Source: JAJAZB01 sp964244295 (GTDB lineage Bacteria > Bacteroidota > Bacteroidia > Cytophagales > Spirosomataceae). From it: a stretch of 64,000 nt of DNA. The stretch lies in the NCBI GenBank assembly GCA_964244295.1, contig CAXTIG010000032.1, forward strand, positions 19,068 through 83,067, given 5' to 3'. Of this stretch, positions 1-6,592 are shown one piece after another. Each line of letters opens with the position of its first letter. The first letter of the stretch is position 1. The notes beneath the pieces are model-generated. The model was not told the DNA's origin. It ran no database searches and worked only from the letters and a program-made list of their open reading frames with translations. Made by a program: the position numbers and the translations under genes.

Positions 1-462
1 GAGGGCCTTCACGTTGGGCGAAGCCAGCAACGCCGGGTCGGCTTCGGGGGCGGTTTCCAGCCAGTCACCCATCCGCTTGCTGGCGGGCACCGATTTGTCG
101 CGGGTGCGGACGTACACCTCCCACTCACCGCGCTCGTTTTTGGCCCGGTGGGGCTTGTTGGCGCTTTCTTCGATTTTGAAAATCAACACTTTTCGCTCGT
201 CGGTCTCCACGGTTTCGTAGCGCAGCAGCAGGGGTGGTTCGACCCAGAATTCGCTGGCGCTTTCGAGTTTCTGCACCTCTTCTTTTTCCGAAACGATGCC
301 GCGCACCGTCCGGTCGTCGTTTACGCCCACCACCAGCGTACCGCCCGCCGTGTTGGCGAAGGCGGCGAGCGTTTTGGCAATCCGCCCCGGCGAGTCGATG
401 CTCCGCTTGAATTCGAGCGTGGTGCCTTCGGGCTGGGCGAGAAGGGAGGCGAGGTTGGGCAT
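1..462 (-). CDS. AlbA_2 (Schlafen-type) domain protein, partial
   Basis: The reading frame is open for all 154 codons from an ATG at 462 and runs off the left edge, so the C-terminus is missing. The N-terminal residues contain the AlbA_2 signature: a TTLEFKRS strand near residue 14, then AKTLAAFANTAGGTLVVGV around 30-48 and a VYVRTRDKSVPAS segment near 125. AlbA_2 domains occur in putative transcriptional regulators and Schlafen-like nucleases, so the molecular role cannot be fixed without the C-terminal half. Base composition matches the neighbouring genes, unlike the second AlbA_2 gene at 25047. It lies 56 bp downstream of the gene at 519-878, separated by a word-type hairpin. Confidence 0.8.
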   Translation of the reverse strand, partial: MPNLASLLAQPEGTTLEFKRSIDSPGRIAKTLAAFANTAGGTLVVGVNDDRTVRGIVSEKEEVQKLESASEFWVEPPLLLRYETVETDERKVLIFKIEESANKPHRAKNERGEWEVYVRTRDKSVPASKRMGDWLETAPEADPALLASPNVKAL

Positions 463-473
463 ACGGTTTGTGG

Positions 474-525
474 TTTTTAGTTTGTGGTTTTTAGTTGGTT
501 TTAACCGCAAACCACAAACTAAAAA
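474..525. repeat. Word-type inverted repeat with 17-bp arms
   Basis: The left arm at 474-490 (tttttagtttgtggttt) is perfectly complementary to the right arm at 509-525. The left side is itself a tandem of the word tttgtggtttttag (467-480 and 481-494). It fills the gap between two co-directional minus-strand genes, and the right arm overlaps the stop codon of the upstream gene. It may act as a terminator or mRNA-stabilising hairpin, which is an inference. Confidence 0.75.
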
Positions 526-878
526 CTCCCCCGCTGGCTCTGGAGCCGCTGAGTAATCAGCTCGGTCATGCGGCGGGTGAGTTCGGCTTCGTCGGCAAAA
601 AAAGCATTCCGTTCGGCCTCGTTGAACCAGCCGACCACCATCCCGACCAGGAAGTTTTTGAATTTCTGATCGGTGCGCAGCGCGTGGGCGATGTAGTCGA
701 GTTGCTCGCGCTCGGCCAAGCGGTAAAATGCGCCCTTGCGTTTTTGCAAATGGCGCCGGAAATGCGCCAGCAGCGCCTCGTTCTGCCCTTTCAAAATGGG
801 CCGGAGGGTTTCGTTCTGAAACTGCTCGGCGGGACTGCTGGCCGGAAGGGTTTCGACGGGGGGGCGGGGAGGAAGCAT
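519..878 (-). CDS. Conserved small protein of unknown function
   Basis: Encodes 119 residues with no signal peptide or membrane segment. The sequence is rich in charged helices (for example AHFRRHLQKRKGAFYRLAER at about 38-57), followed by a conserved-looking block ALRTDQKFKNFLVGMVVGWF. I recall similar ~120-residue proteins in Bacteroidota that pipelines sometimes label glyoxalase without visible support; I see no glyoxalase metal-binding motif here and leave the function open. It sits between the DUF5916 gene and the AlbA_2 gene on the same strand, with word-type hairpins on both sides. Confidence 0.65.
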   Translation of the reverse strand: MLPPRPPVETLPASSPAEQFQNETLRPILKGQNEALLAHFRRHLQKRKGAFYRLAEREQLDYIAHALRTDQKFKNFLVGMVVGWFNEAERNAFFADEAELTRRMTELITQRLQSQRGSF

Positions 879-893
879 GGGGAATTGGTGAAG

Positions 894-940
894 GGTGAGT
901 TGTGAATTGTGATTTAAAATTCACCAATTCACAACTCACC
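894..940. repeat. Word-type inverted repeat with 16-bp arms
   Basis: The left arm at 894-909 (ggtgagttgtgaattg) pairs perfectly with the right arm at 925-940. Further copies of the words gaattggtg and gtgaattgtga flank both arms. It ends four bases before the stop codon of the DUF5916 gene, so it lies in that gene's 3' end and upstream of the gene at 878. It resembles the hairpins at 474, 11629 and 59476 in build but not in sequence. Confidence 0.75.
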
Positions 941-943
941 AAT

Positions 944-3247
944 TCAGAATTGTTTCAGGTACGAAATCTTGCCAATCACGTGCTGTTCCTGCTGGCGGGC
1001 GAGTTGGGTGGTGGGGATGCGCTCGCCGCCGGGCATGGTTTGGGTCAGGAAATCGTCGTAGGCACGCTGGTTGAACACCAGATACAGGAACGAGAGCGGC
1101 TGGTATTCCCACGAAAGCCGGATGTTGTAGGTATCCCGGCTGGCGGCGGTGTTGTGCTGGTAAAACCCGATGAGTTGCACGCGGGGGTTGAGGGCCAGGC
1201 GGGTTTCGGCGCTGAACAACTGCACGTTGGTGCTCTCGCGTTCGAGGCCCACGTCGCGGAAGCGGTTGGCCTGCCAGCCCAGCACGGTGCTGACGTGGGG
1301 CAGCGGCGCGAGCGTGACGCTGAGGTTGGTGGTGGTGAGGGTGCCGTTGTAGTACCCGCCCGTTTCGGCCAGGAGGTTGTACGAGGCCTTGCGCGAGCGG
1401 TCGCTGCCCAGGAGGAGGCTGTGCCGCCAGTAGTGGTACTGGCCGGGGGCGATGCCGATGCCGACGGGACGGAATGGTGCGTCGAGGCGCTGGTAAAACG
1501 CGTTGTGGAAGGTGCCGATGTACCCGCCGCTTTGGAGCATAAACCAGATGGGGTTGAGGTTGTACACCCGCTCGACCAGCCGCCCGGTACTGGCCTGGTG
1601 GTAGGTGATGATAAACCCGCCCGGCTCGAAGGCCCGCACCCAACGCGGCAGCGCCTTGCCCCGGTAAAGCCAGTAAAAACCGGGGGTGCTTTCCACCACG
1701 TCGCCGCGCGAGACGAAGCCGACTTCGGGGTTGTAGTTTTTACCCACGATCGCCTGATTCAGCCACCAAATCCACTGGTTCGATTTGCGAAGGAATTGGT
1801 AAAAACCGAAAAATCCAGGTTCGTTTCGGGCCGCGACGGGGTTGCCCGAACTGCCCGATACGCTAAGCATCGTGCTGAGCGAAAGCGAAGGCTGGAGCCG
1901 GAAAAACCCATCGACCGAGCCGGTCAGGTTGGTGTGGCTGGCGTCGTTGCGGAGGGTGAGCAGGCCACCGAGGCGGTTTTGCTTACCAAAGTTTTCCGAA
2001 AAACGCCCGACGAAATAGTTGGTCGCCGAAAGGCCGGTGGCCCCGCGCTGGCGCATGTACAGCACCCCGGCGTTGCGGTTGGGCGAGCGGTACACCAGCC
2101 GCGCCCCGGCCTCGATGGGGATGGGCTGCCCGGCGTCGTCCAGCCCGATGCGACGGCTGAAAAACGGCTGGACGGTCATCTGACCGCCCCAATTGCCGCC
2201 GTTGAGCGAGGCCAGCCCCACGCCGAACAGACCGGCGTTTTCCAGAAAAAAAGGACGACGTTCGGGGAAAAATACCGACAACCGCGTGAGGTTATTGACC
2301 TGCCGGTCGGCATCGGCCTGGGCGAAATCGGTGTTGACGGTCAAATCGAGCACCGTGCTGGGGTTGATGGCCCACTTTAGTTCGCCGCCCGCCTTCAGCG
2401 CCGTGGTATGGCGCTGGCCAATTTCGGAGCCGTCGTAGCGATCGTCCGATAGCAGTAGGTAGGGCTGCACCCGCACGTTGGCGCGGGGCGGGGGCGGTTG
2501 GAGGCCGGTGAGCAGCCCTTCGTAGGGCATCCGCAGGGGCGAAAACGCCCGGGGAATGGCCGACCAGGTGGTCAGTTCGTTGGTGGCACGGCGCAGGCGG
2601 AAAAAATTGATGCCCCAGGTTTGGTCGCCGCTGCGGCTGGTGTCGCGGCGCTGGTAGCGCAGGGTTTGCCAGGGAATGGCCATCTCGGCCACCCAGCCGG
2701 AGTCGCTGCGGGTGGTGCGCACGCGCCAGAGGCCGTCCCAGTCTTCGTCGAAAATGGCGTCGTCGAAACTCAGCAAATCGCGCTGCGAACCGTAGGGATT
2801 GGCGGCAAACATCATCGCGTTGCGCTCGTCGCGGAAGCCATCGACCGAGACCCCGAACACATCCGAACTGCCGTACTGAAAATCGCGCTTGAGGTTGGGC
2901 ACCCGCAAGGCCCGGCGGCCTTCGGAATCACGGAGCCGGGCCGCCACGTAGAGGAAATTGCGGTTGTAAAGCAGCCGGACTTCGGTGTCGTGCGTGGCGG
3001 CCTGCCGCTGGTAAGGCTCGATTTGCACAAAGCCCGACACGGGCAGGGCCTGCGACCACTCAGCCTCGTCGAGCCGCCCATCCACCCGCATCGACCGGGT
3101 GATGGGCGCGGCCTGAATAGTTTTTTTGACCGAATCAGGCTGAAACACTTCGGCGCTTTGCTGGGCAAAAAGGGGTGAAGCGCTTAGTGCGAAGAGCGGG
3201 AGGAAAGAAAGTTTTTTACGAAAAAAAAGAGGTAAAGCGTGCGGCAT
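944..3247 (-). CDS. DUF5916 outer-membrane protein with CBM9-like domain
   Basis: Encodes 767 residues from the ATG at 3247. Upstream in-frame starts are rejected because a clear signal peptide (LSFLPLFALSASPLFAQQ) begins just after this Met. Residues ~40-220 form a CBM9-like carbohydrate-binding domain (SMRVDGRLDEAEW). A long C-terminal part follows that contains the family motif FFPERRPFFLENAGLF and many alternating aromatic strands ending in a Phe, which suggests a beta-barrel in the outer membrane. The family is widespread in Bacteroidota and its substrate is unknown. A TACTTTTG element at 3270-3277 may be the -7 box. A second family member lies at 31323. Confidence 0.88.
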   Translation of the reverse strand: MPHALPLFFRKKLSFLPLFALSASPLFAQQSAEVFQPDSVKKTIQAAPITRSMRVDGRLDEAEWSQALPVSGFVQIEPYQRQAATHDTEVRLLYNRNFLYVAARLRDSEGRRALRVPNLKRDFQYGSSDVFGVSVDGFRDERNAMMFAANPYGSQRDLLSFDDAIFDEDWDGLWRVRTTRSDSGWVAEMAIPWQTLRYQRRDTSRSGDQTWGINFFRLRRATNELTTWSAIPRAFSPLRMPYEGLLTGLQPPPPRANVRVQPYLLLSDDRYDGSEIGQRHTTALKAGGELKWAINPSTVLDLTVNTDFAQADADRQVNNLTRLSVFFPERRPFFLENAGLFGVGLASLNGGNWGGQMTVQPFFSRRIGLDDAGQPIPIEAGARLVYRSPNRNAGVLYMRQRGATGLSATNYFVGRFSENFGKQNRLGGLLTLRNDASHTNLTGSVDGFFRLQPSLSLSTMLSVSGSSGNPVAARNEPGFFGFYQFLRKSNQWIWWLNQAIVGKNYNPEVGFVSRGDVVESTPGFYWLYRGKALPRWVRAFEPGGFIITYHQASTGRLVERVYNLNPIWFMLQSGGYIGTFHNAFYQRLDAPFRPVGIGIAPGQYHYWRHSLLLGSDRSRKASYNLLAETGGYYNGTLTTTNLSVTLAPLPHVSTVLGWQANRFRDVGLERESTNVQLFSAETRLALNPRVQLIGFYQHNTAASRDTYNIRLSWEYQPLSFLYLVFNQRAYDDFLTQTMPGGERIPTTQLARQQEQHVIGKISYLKQF

Positions 3248-3269
3248 GAGGGGAATGCTGAGAAGTCGG

Positions 3270-3277
3270 CAAAAGTA
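3270..3277 (-). promoter_or_regulatory. Putative Bacteroidota -7 promoter element
   Basis: The minus strand reads TACTTTTG, an exact match to the TAnnTTTG -7 consensus of Bacteroidota, 22 bp upstream of the DUF5916 start. No convincing -33 TTTG is seen. Confidence 0.4.
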
Positions 3278-3369
3278 ACCAACGCCCCGCCTGCCTCGTG
3301 CTGGAAAAGTGTTGAGTGGCGCTAAAAATTCCCGCATCGCTGCGCTCTGGATGACAGCAAAGGCTTGAA

Positions 3370-3735
3370 TCAATGGCTTTTTCCCAGCTTCCGCGCTAGC
3401 CGTTTCCCCACAAAAACCACCAATCCCAGCGCCAGCACCGCCACGAGTACCGGCAAAAACAGCCCCAGCACCGAAAAAACGCCCGCCGCCACGTTTTCAC
3501 CCGTCGCCACGACGGGGTTACCCAGCCCGCCGGTGGTGGCCGTACTGCCCAGCCGGAGCAACCCGGTGCCCGCCTGAATCAGCCCCGTGCTGCCCCCGCC
3601 CACGATGAGACCCAGCACCCAGCGGAGCGTCGGGTCGCCGCTGTCCACGAGCGAGGTCATCAGCACCGTACCCGCAACCAAGGCGGCGGGCGTGGCGACC
3701 ACGTCGAGAAAATGCTCCATGATGGGAAGGTATAC
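3370..3735 (-). pseudogene. DUF4126 membrane protein, 5'-truncated at an IS junction
   Basis: The ATG-initiated frame gives 116 residues (3720-3370). The same frame is open upstream through codons reading VYLPI, up to the transposase stop region. In DUF4126 proteins, as I know them, a Y-[IL]-P segment precedes the L-D-x-x-x-T-P-A-A block, and both are present here. About the first third of the usual ~190 residues is therefore missing. The remainder holds two membrane stretches (LVAGTVLMTSL, VLGLFLPVLVAVLALGLVVF) and a basic tail. The cut falls at a TA dinucleotide, the target of IS630-type elements. Whether the 116-residue remnant is still made is unknown. Confidence 0.65.
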
Positions 3736-3739
3736 TAAT

Positions 3740-4207
3740 TCAAATCACAAGTGAGGTATTTTTAAGGTAAGGAAACCAGGTCAGGGAAATGGTCTGTTGG
3801 GCTGATTGGGAGCTGGTATCGATGGCCCTGCGTACGGCCTGTTCGGCTTGGGCCACCGTCTCAAAGACGCGGCATTTGAGGTGTTGGCGGCCTGCTTTGA
3901 AATACCTCTCTACCGAATTCAACTCGGGGCAGGCGGCGGGTAAGTTGCCCAAGTCGAGGGTAGGTTGCTCGAAAAAGCGGGCTTGGTGGGCTGCAGCGCC
4001 GTCGGCAATCAGTAAAGCGGGCTGGCCCAGAGCGGCCTGCATTTGGTTGATAAACCAAGCAAACGGCTCCCCATTGAAGGCGGGTAAAAAGGCCGCGTAG
4101 CCCTGGCCCGTGAAGGGACACCGGCTCAGGTAAAAATACGTAAATTCGTACCCAAGGCGCACCGGAGCCAGGGGGCGATGCCCTTGGGGTGTCCACTTAC
4201 GGGAGAG
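3740..4207 (-). mobile_element. IS630-family transposase remnant (DDE C-terminal half)
   Basis: The frame reads RKWTPQGHRPLAP, then RLGYEFTYFYLSRCP, and later LIADGAAAHQA and LPAACPELNSVERYF, matching the second half of the DDE domain of IS630-type transposases (the D of LIADGA and the E of ELNSVE). The N-terminal helix-turn-helix and first catalytic Asp are absent. A GTG at 4162 would give a 140-residue product, but the coding sense starts earlier, near 4207. The stop lies next to a TA dinucleotide at the DUF4126 junction. No intact terminal repeat is found at the other end, so the element is half-deleted and non-autonomous. Confidence 0.8.
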
Positions 4208-4213
4208 TTCGCT

Positions 4214-4281
4214 CCTTTTACCAAGCCTTTTTCAGGTAGGTCAATGAGTAAAACGGCTTCTTCCAAAATGGGCATATTCAT
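4214..4281 (-). pseudogene. DUF4926 protein, 3'-truncated at the IS remnant
   Basis: Starts at an ATG (4281) that overlaps the TGA of the DUF6883 gene (TGATG). The product begins MNMPILEEAVLLIDLPEKGL, the N-terminal signature of DUF4926 (a D-L-P-E-x-G-L core). After GLVKG the homology stops and the frame runs on into IS630 sequence up to 4126, so the rest of the ~70-residue domain is lost. DUF4926 and DUF6883 genes occur as neighbours in other genomes and resemble a toxin/antitoxin or immunity pair, a role that is not established. Confidence 0.6.
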
Positions 4282-4607
4282 CAGTTCGGGTGCGCGGTTA
4301 TGAATCGAAATTTTGCACTTTCTTCTTCCCATAACCAAACGGTCATCACGACGGGGCGGCGTTCAATGGGCCAGCGGAGCAAACCTAGCACCTTGTATTT
4401 TCTGCCGTGTCTTGTTTCCTCAATCTCAACCAACTCGCCCGTACAAGCCAAGTCCAACAGGGCCGATTCCAGTTCTTCGGGCAGTTCCCGACTAAAGCCG
4501 AACCGCGTGAAAAACTGACTTTTGTCGCTCTTAGTCCGCTCTTTCAGCAGGTATTCCATTAGTTTAGCGGGTGAAACGTACGCATTTTCGCAATTTGGAA
4601 GGGGCAT
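4281..4607 (-). CDS. DUF6883 domain protein
   Basis: Encodes 108 residues with no signal peptide. It begins MPLPNCENAYVSPAKLMEYL, followed by a LLKERTKSDKSQFFTRFGF block, a central helix (ELESALLDLA) and a C-terminal beta region ending VMTVWLW...FRFITAHP. This is the order seen in DUF6883 (LPN...K..YLL...K..fF...G...W.....pr.vT). Its stop codon overlaps the start of the truncated DUF4926 gene, implying translational coupling. With its partner broken it may be a decaying two-gene module. Function unknown. Confidence 0.6.
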   Translation of the reverse strand: MPLPNCENAYVSPAKLMEYLLKERTKSDKSQFFTRFGFSRELPEELESALLDLACTGELVEIEETRHGRKYKVLGLLRWPIERRPVVMTVWLWEEESAKFRFITAHPN

Positions 4608-4711
4608 CCTCTGAGTGATTTTTGTGCTGTCACAAACACAAAGGTCGGGGTTATACTCTCACTCAGACAATACCGTTTTTTAACCGAAAGAGACGAAAGC
4701 CACTCAGTAAT

Positions 4712-5641
4712 TCACCCCAACACCACCGGCCCATCCTGGTTAATACTCGACACATAAATCTCACTTTCAATCTGCACACCGGTAAAGGCCCGCTGCATGG
4801 CTTCGCCCACGCGCTTGGCCGTGTCGCGGTCGCGGCTGAGGGCGAACATCGAGGGACCCGCGCCTGAGATGCTGCAACCCAGCGCCCCGGCGTCGAGGGC
4901 GGCGCGTTTTACCTCGTCGAAACCGGGGATGAGGATGGCCCGCACGGGTTCGATAATCACGTCCACCAGCGAGCGGCTGATGAGGTCGTAGTCCGATTTG
5001 ATGAGGCCCGCCACCAGGCCGGCCACATTACCCATCTGGGTAATCGTGTTTTTGAGTGAAGTTTCCTTGCGCAGGATGTTGCGGGCGTCGCGGGTGTTCA
5101 CCTCGATTTGGGGGTGGACGATGGTGGCGAACAACTCCCTGGGCGTGTCGATTTTAATCACGTCGAGCGGCGCGTAGCTGCGAATCGCCACGAAACCGCC
5201 GAGTAAACAGGGCGCGACGTTGTCGGCGTGGGCCGTGCCGGAGGCGAAGCGCTCGCCTTCCATCGCGAAGGGCAGCAGGTCGCGCTTGGCGAGCGGGCGG
5301 CCCAGCAGTTCGTTGATGGCAAACACCCCCGCCACCGACGACGCCGCCGAAGAGCCGAGGCCACTGCCGAGGGGCATTTTTTTCTTCAGTTCCACCGTCA
5401 CGCCCTGCTCCGATCCGATGTGGTGGAGAAAGGCCAGCATCGAAATGCCGACCGTGTTTTTGGCCGCGTCGAGGGGCAGGCGGCCCTCGTCGCCTTCGAT
5501 TTTGGTGATTTCGATGCCGGGACTGGCCTTTTTGCGGAGGATAAGTTCGTCGCCGGGGTTATCGACGGCAAACCCGAAAATGTCGAACCCGCAGGCGACG
5601 TTGGCCACGGTGGCGGGGGCGAAGACTTTGATGGATTCCAT
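4712..5641 (-). CDS. thrB: Homoserine kinase
   Basis: Encodes 309 residues, the normal length for ThrB. It phosphorylates L-homoserine with ATP to O-phosphohomoserine in the cytosol, on the threonine pathway. GHMP-kinase landmarks are present: an N-terminal APATVANVACGFDIFGFA segment (residues 8-25), the glycine/serine-rich ATP loop MPLGSGLGSSAASS (89-102) and the C-terminal GCSISGAGPSMFAL motif. The start codon directly abuts the stop of the PIN toxin gene upstream (zero spacing), so it is probably translated from a shared transcript. Normally thrB follows thrA and precedes thrC; here three small genes lie between thrA and thrB, and thrC is not in the window. Confidence 0.95.
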   Translation of the reverse strand: MESIKVFAPATVANVACGFDIFGFAVDNPGDELILRKKASPGIEITKIEGDEGRLPLDAAKNTVGISMLAFLHHIGSEQGVTVELKKKMPLGSGLGSSAASSVAGVFAINELLGRPLAKRDLLPFAMEGERFASGTAHADNVAPCLLGGFVAIRSYAPLDVIKIDTPRELFATIVHPQIEVNTRDARNILRKETSLKNTITQMGNVAGLVAGLIKSDYDLISRSLVDVIIEPVRAILIPGFDEVKRAALDAGALGCSISGAGPSMFALSRDRDTAKRVGEAMQRAFTGVQIESEIYVSSINQDGPVVLG

Positions 5642-6073
5642 TCAGATGCAATGCGTTTCAACGAATTCCTTCGGGCTGACGATGCGGACACCCTGGAATT
5701 CAGAAAAGGTAAAGTCGCGGGTGTTGCCCGTAATTAAAAAGTGTGCGTTGGCCTCGACGGCTAATTCAAGGAAGCGATTGTCGGGTTCGTCACCAATCAC
5801 GGATAGACGTTGAGTGGGTTGGAAGTGCTCCATAACCGGATGCAGACGGCGAAGAACCGTTTCAGCGCGGGGTAAAAACCCATCAAACCGTTCAAACTTT
5901 TGGTACCGAATTACGCGCTGGTATTCGTCCCAAACTGCCTCCGAAACGCACGGCAAGGCGCGCCGTTCGGTCAGAATGCACTTGTAAATCAGTTGCCAGG
6001 GAGGGGAAAGGTGATTGCCTAACAAAGCCGAGATTAGGACGTTGGTGTCCAGAACAATCTTATTTCTGGCCAC
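5642..6073 (-). CDS. PIN-domain toxin of a toxin-antitoxin pair
   Basis: Encodes 143 residues of the PIN fold, an RNase family common as VapC-like toxins. Candidate metal ligands are Asp9 in VLDTNVLISALLG, Glu50 in WDEYQRV, Asp95/Asp98 in GDEPDNRFLELA and Asp120 in ITGNTRDF. The arrangement matches the group often called putative toxin component, PIN family (COG1569), from memory. It overlaps the upstream antitoxin gene by 14 bp and is followed with no gap by thrB. All visible catalytic positions are intact, so it may be active. Target RNA unknown. Confidence 0.82.
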   Translation of the reverse strand: MARNKIVLDTNVLISALLGNHLSPPWQLIYKCILTERRALPCVSEAVWDEYQRVIRYQKFERFDGFLPRAETVLRRLHPVMEHFQPTQRLSVIGDEPDNRFLELAVEANAHFLITGNTRDFTFSEFQGVRIVSPKEFVETHCI

Positions 6074-6308
6074 GGCGCACCTCTTTTACAATGTCGTTGA
6101 TTTCCTCTTCGGTCATATCACGGAGTTCAGGAGTTGCTTGAACGAATGCAGTTAGTTCATCGAAGGATTTCAACGCCTGCCGGTACACCTCCGCTTTTTC
6201 CTCCTGCAACACAATCACCTTCACCCTACCCCGGTTGAATTCCGGGTATTCCTCGGGAATGGCAATCACGCCGTTCTGAATTTCCGCTTCAAACTCAATG
6301 GCTTTCAT
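6060..6308 (-). CDS. Antitoxin partner of the PIN toxin
   Basis: Encodes 82 residues. The N-terminus (MKAIEFEAEIQNGVIAIPEE) looks like an AbrB/SpoVT-like or DUF2281-type antitoxin beta domain, and the acidic C-terminal helix (ELRDMTEEEINDIVKEVRRG) is the likely toxin-wrapping segment. Its 3' end overlaps the PIN gene by 14 bp, as is usual for such pairs. It probably binds DNA and autoregulates the pair; this is inferred from the family. It lies 15 bp downstream of another small antitoxin-like gene. Confidence 0.75.
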   Translation of the reverse strand: MKAIEFEAEIQNGVIAIPEEYPEFNRGRVKVIVLQEEKAEVYRQALKSFDELTAFVQATPELRDMTEEEINDIVKEVRRGQK

Positions 6309-6323
6309 GGCAATATTTATACG

Positions 6324-6563
6324 TTACGCTATAGGTAAAACGCCTTTCAGCACCGTTGCCTTGTACTTCTTCCATGCGCGGTGTTTTGCTTCTTTAAAAA
6401 GTTGGTCGTGGTCGAGACCGGCTTCCTTCACAGCGGCATCAACCTTCTGCGCGAGTTTGTGCAGACGTTCCCATTCCAAATCGCGCTGGATTTTCTCGGC
6501 CAGCGCCTTCAAGCCGTACTCACGCACCATTTCATCCGGCACTTCAATCGTCAGCGTTGCCAT
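6324..6563 (-). CDS. Small orphan antitoxin-like protein
   Basis: Encodes 79 residues. It begins MATLTIEVPDEMVREYGLKA, a beta strand plus helix typical of ribbon-helix-helix or similar antitoxin N-termini, followed by long charged helices (AEKIQRDLEWERLHKLAQK). There is no matching toxin gene of its own: the next gene is the antitoxin of the PIN pair. It lies 26 bp downstream of thrA. A TAACTTCG box at 6585-6592, inside the end of thrA, could promote it and the following genes. Function unproven. Confidence 0.55.
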   Translation of the reverse strand: MATLTIEVPDEMVREYGLKALAEKIQRDLEWERLHKLAQKVDAAVKEAGLDHDQLFKEAKHRAWKKYKATVLKGVLPIA

Positions 6564-6584
6564 GCGTTTCTAGGTTTAATGCGC

Positions 6585-6592
6585 CGAAGTTA
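6585..6592 (-). promoter_or_regulatory. Putative internal -7 promoter element
   Basis: The minus strand reads TAACTTCG, close to the Bacteroidota TAnnTTTG -7 box, overlapping the end of thrA and 21 bp upstream of the small gene at 6563. It could uncouple the toxin-antitoxin/thrB segment from thrA. No clear -33 box is seen. Confidence 0.3.

Noticed and set aside
902..2380. Long plus-strand open frame opposite the DUF5916 gene
   Set aside because: Antisense to a clear coding gene, arising from GC-rich codon bias; composition of the product (Gly/Val/Ala/Arg) fits no family.
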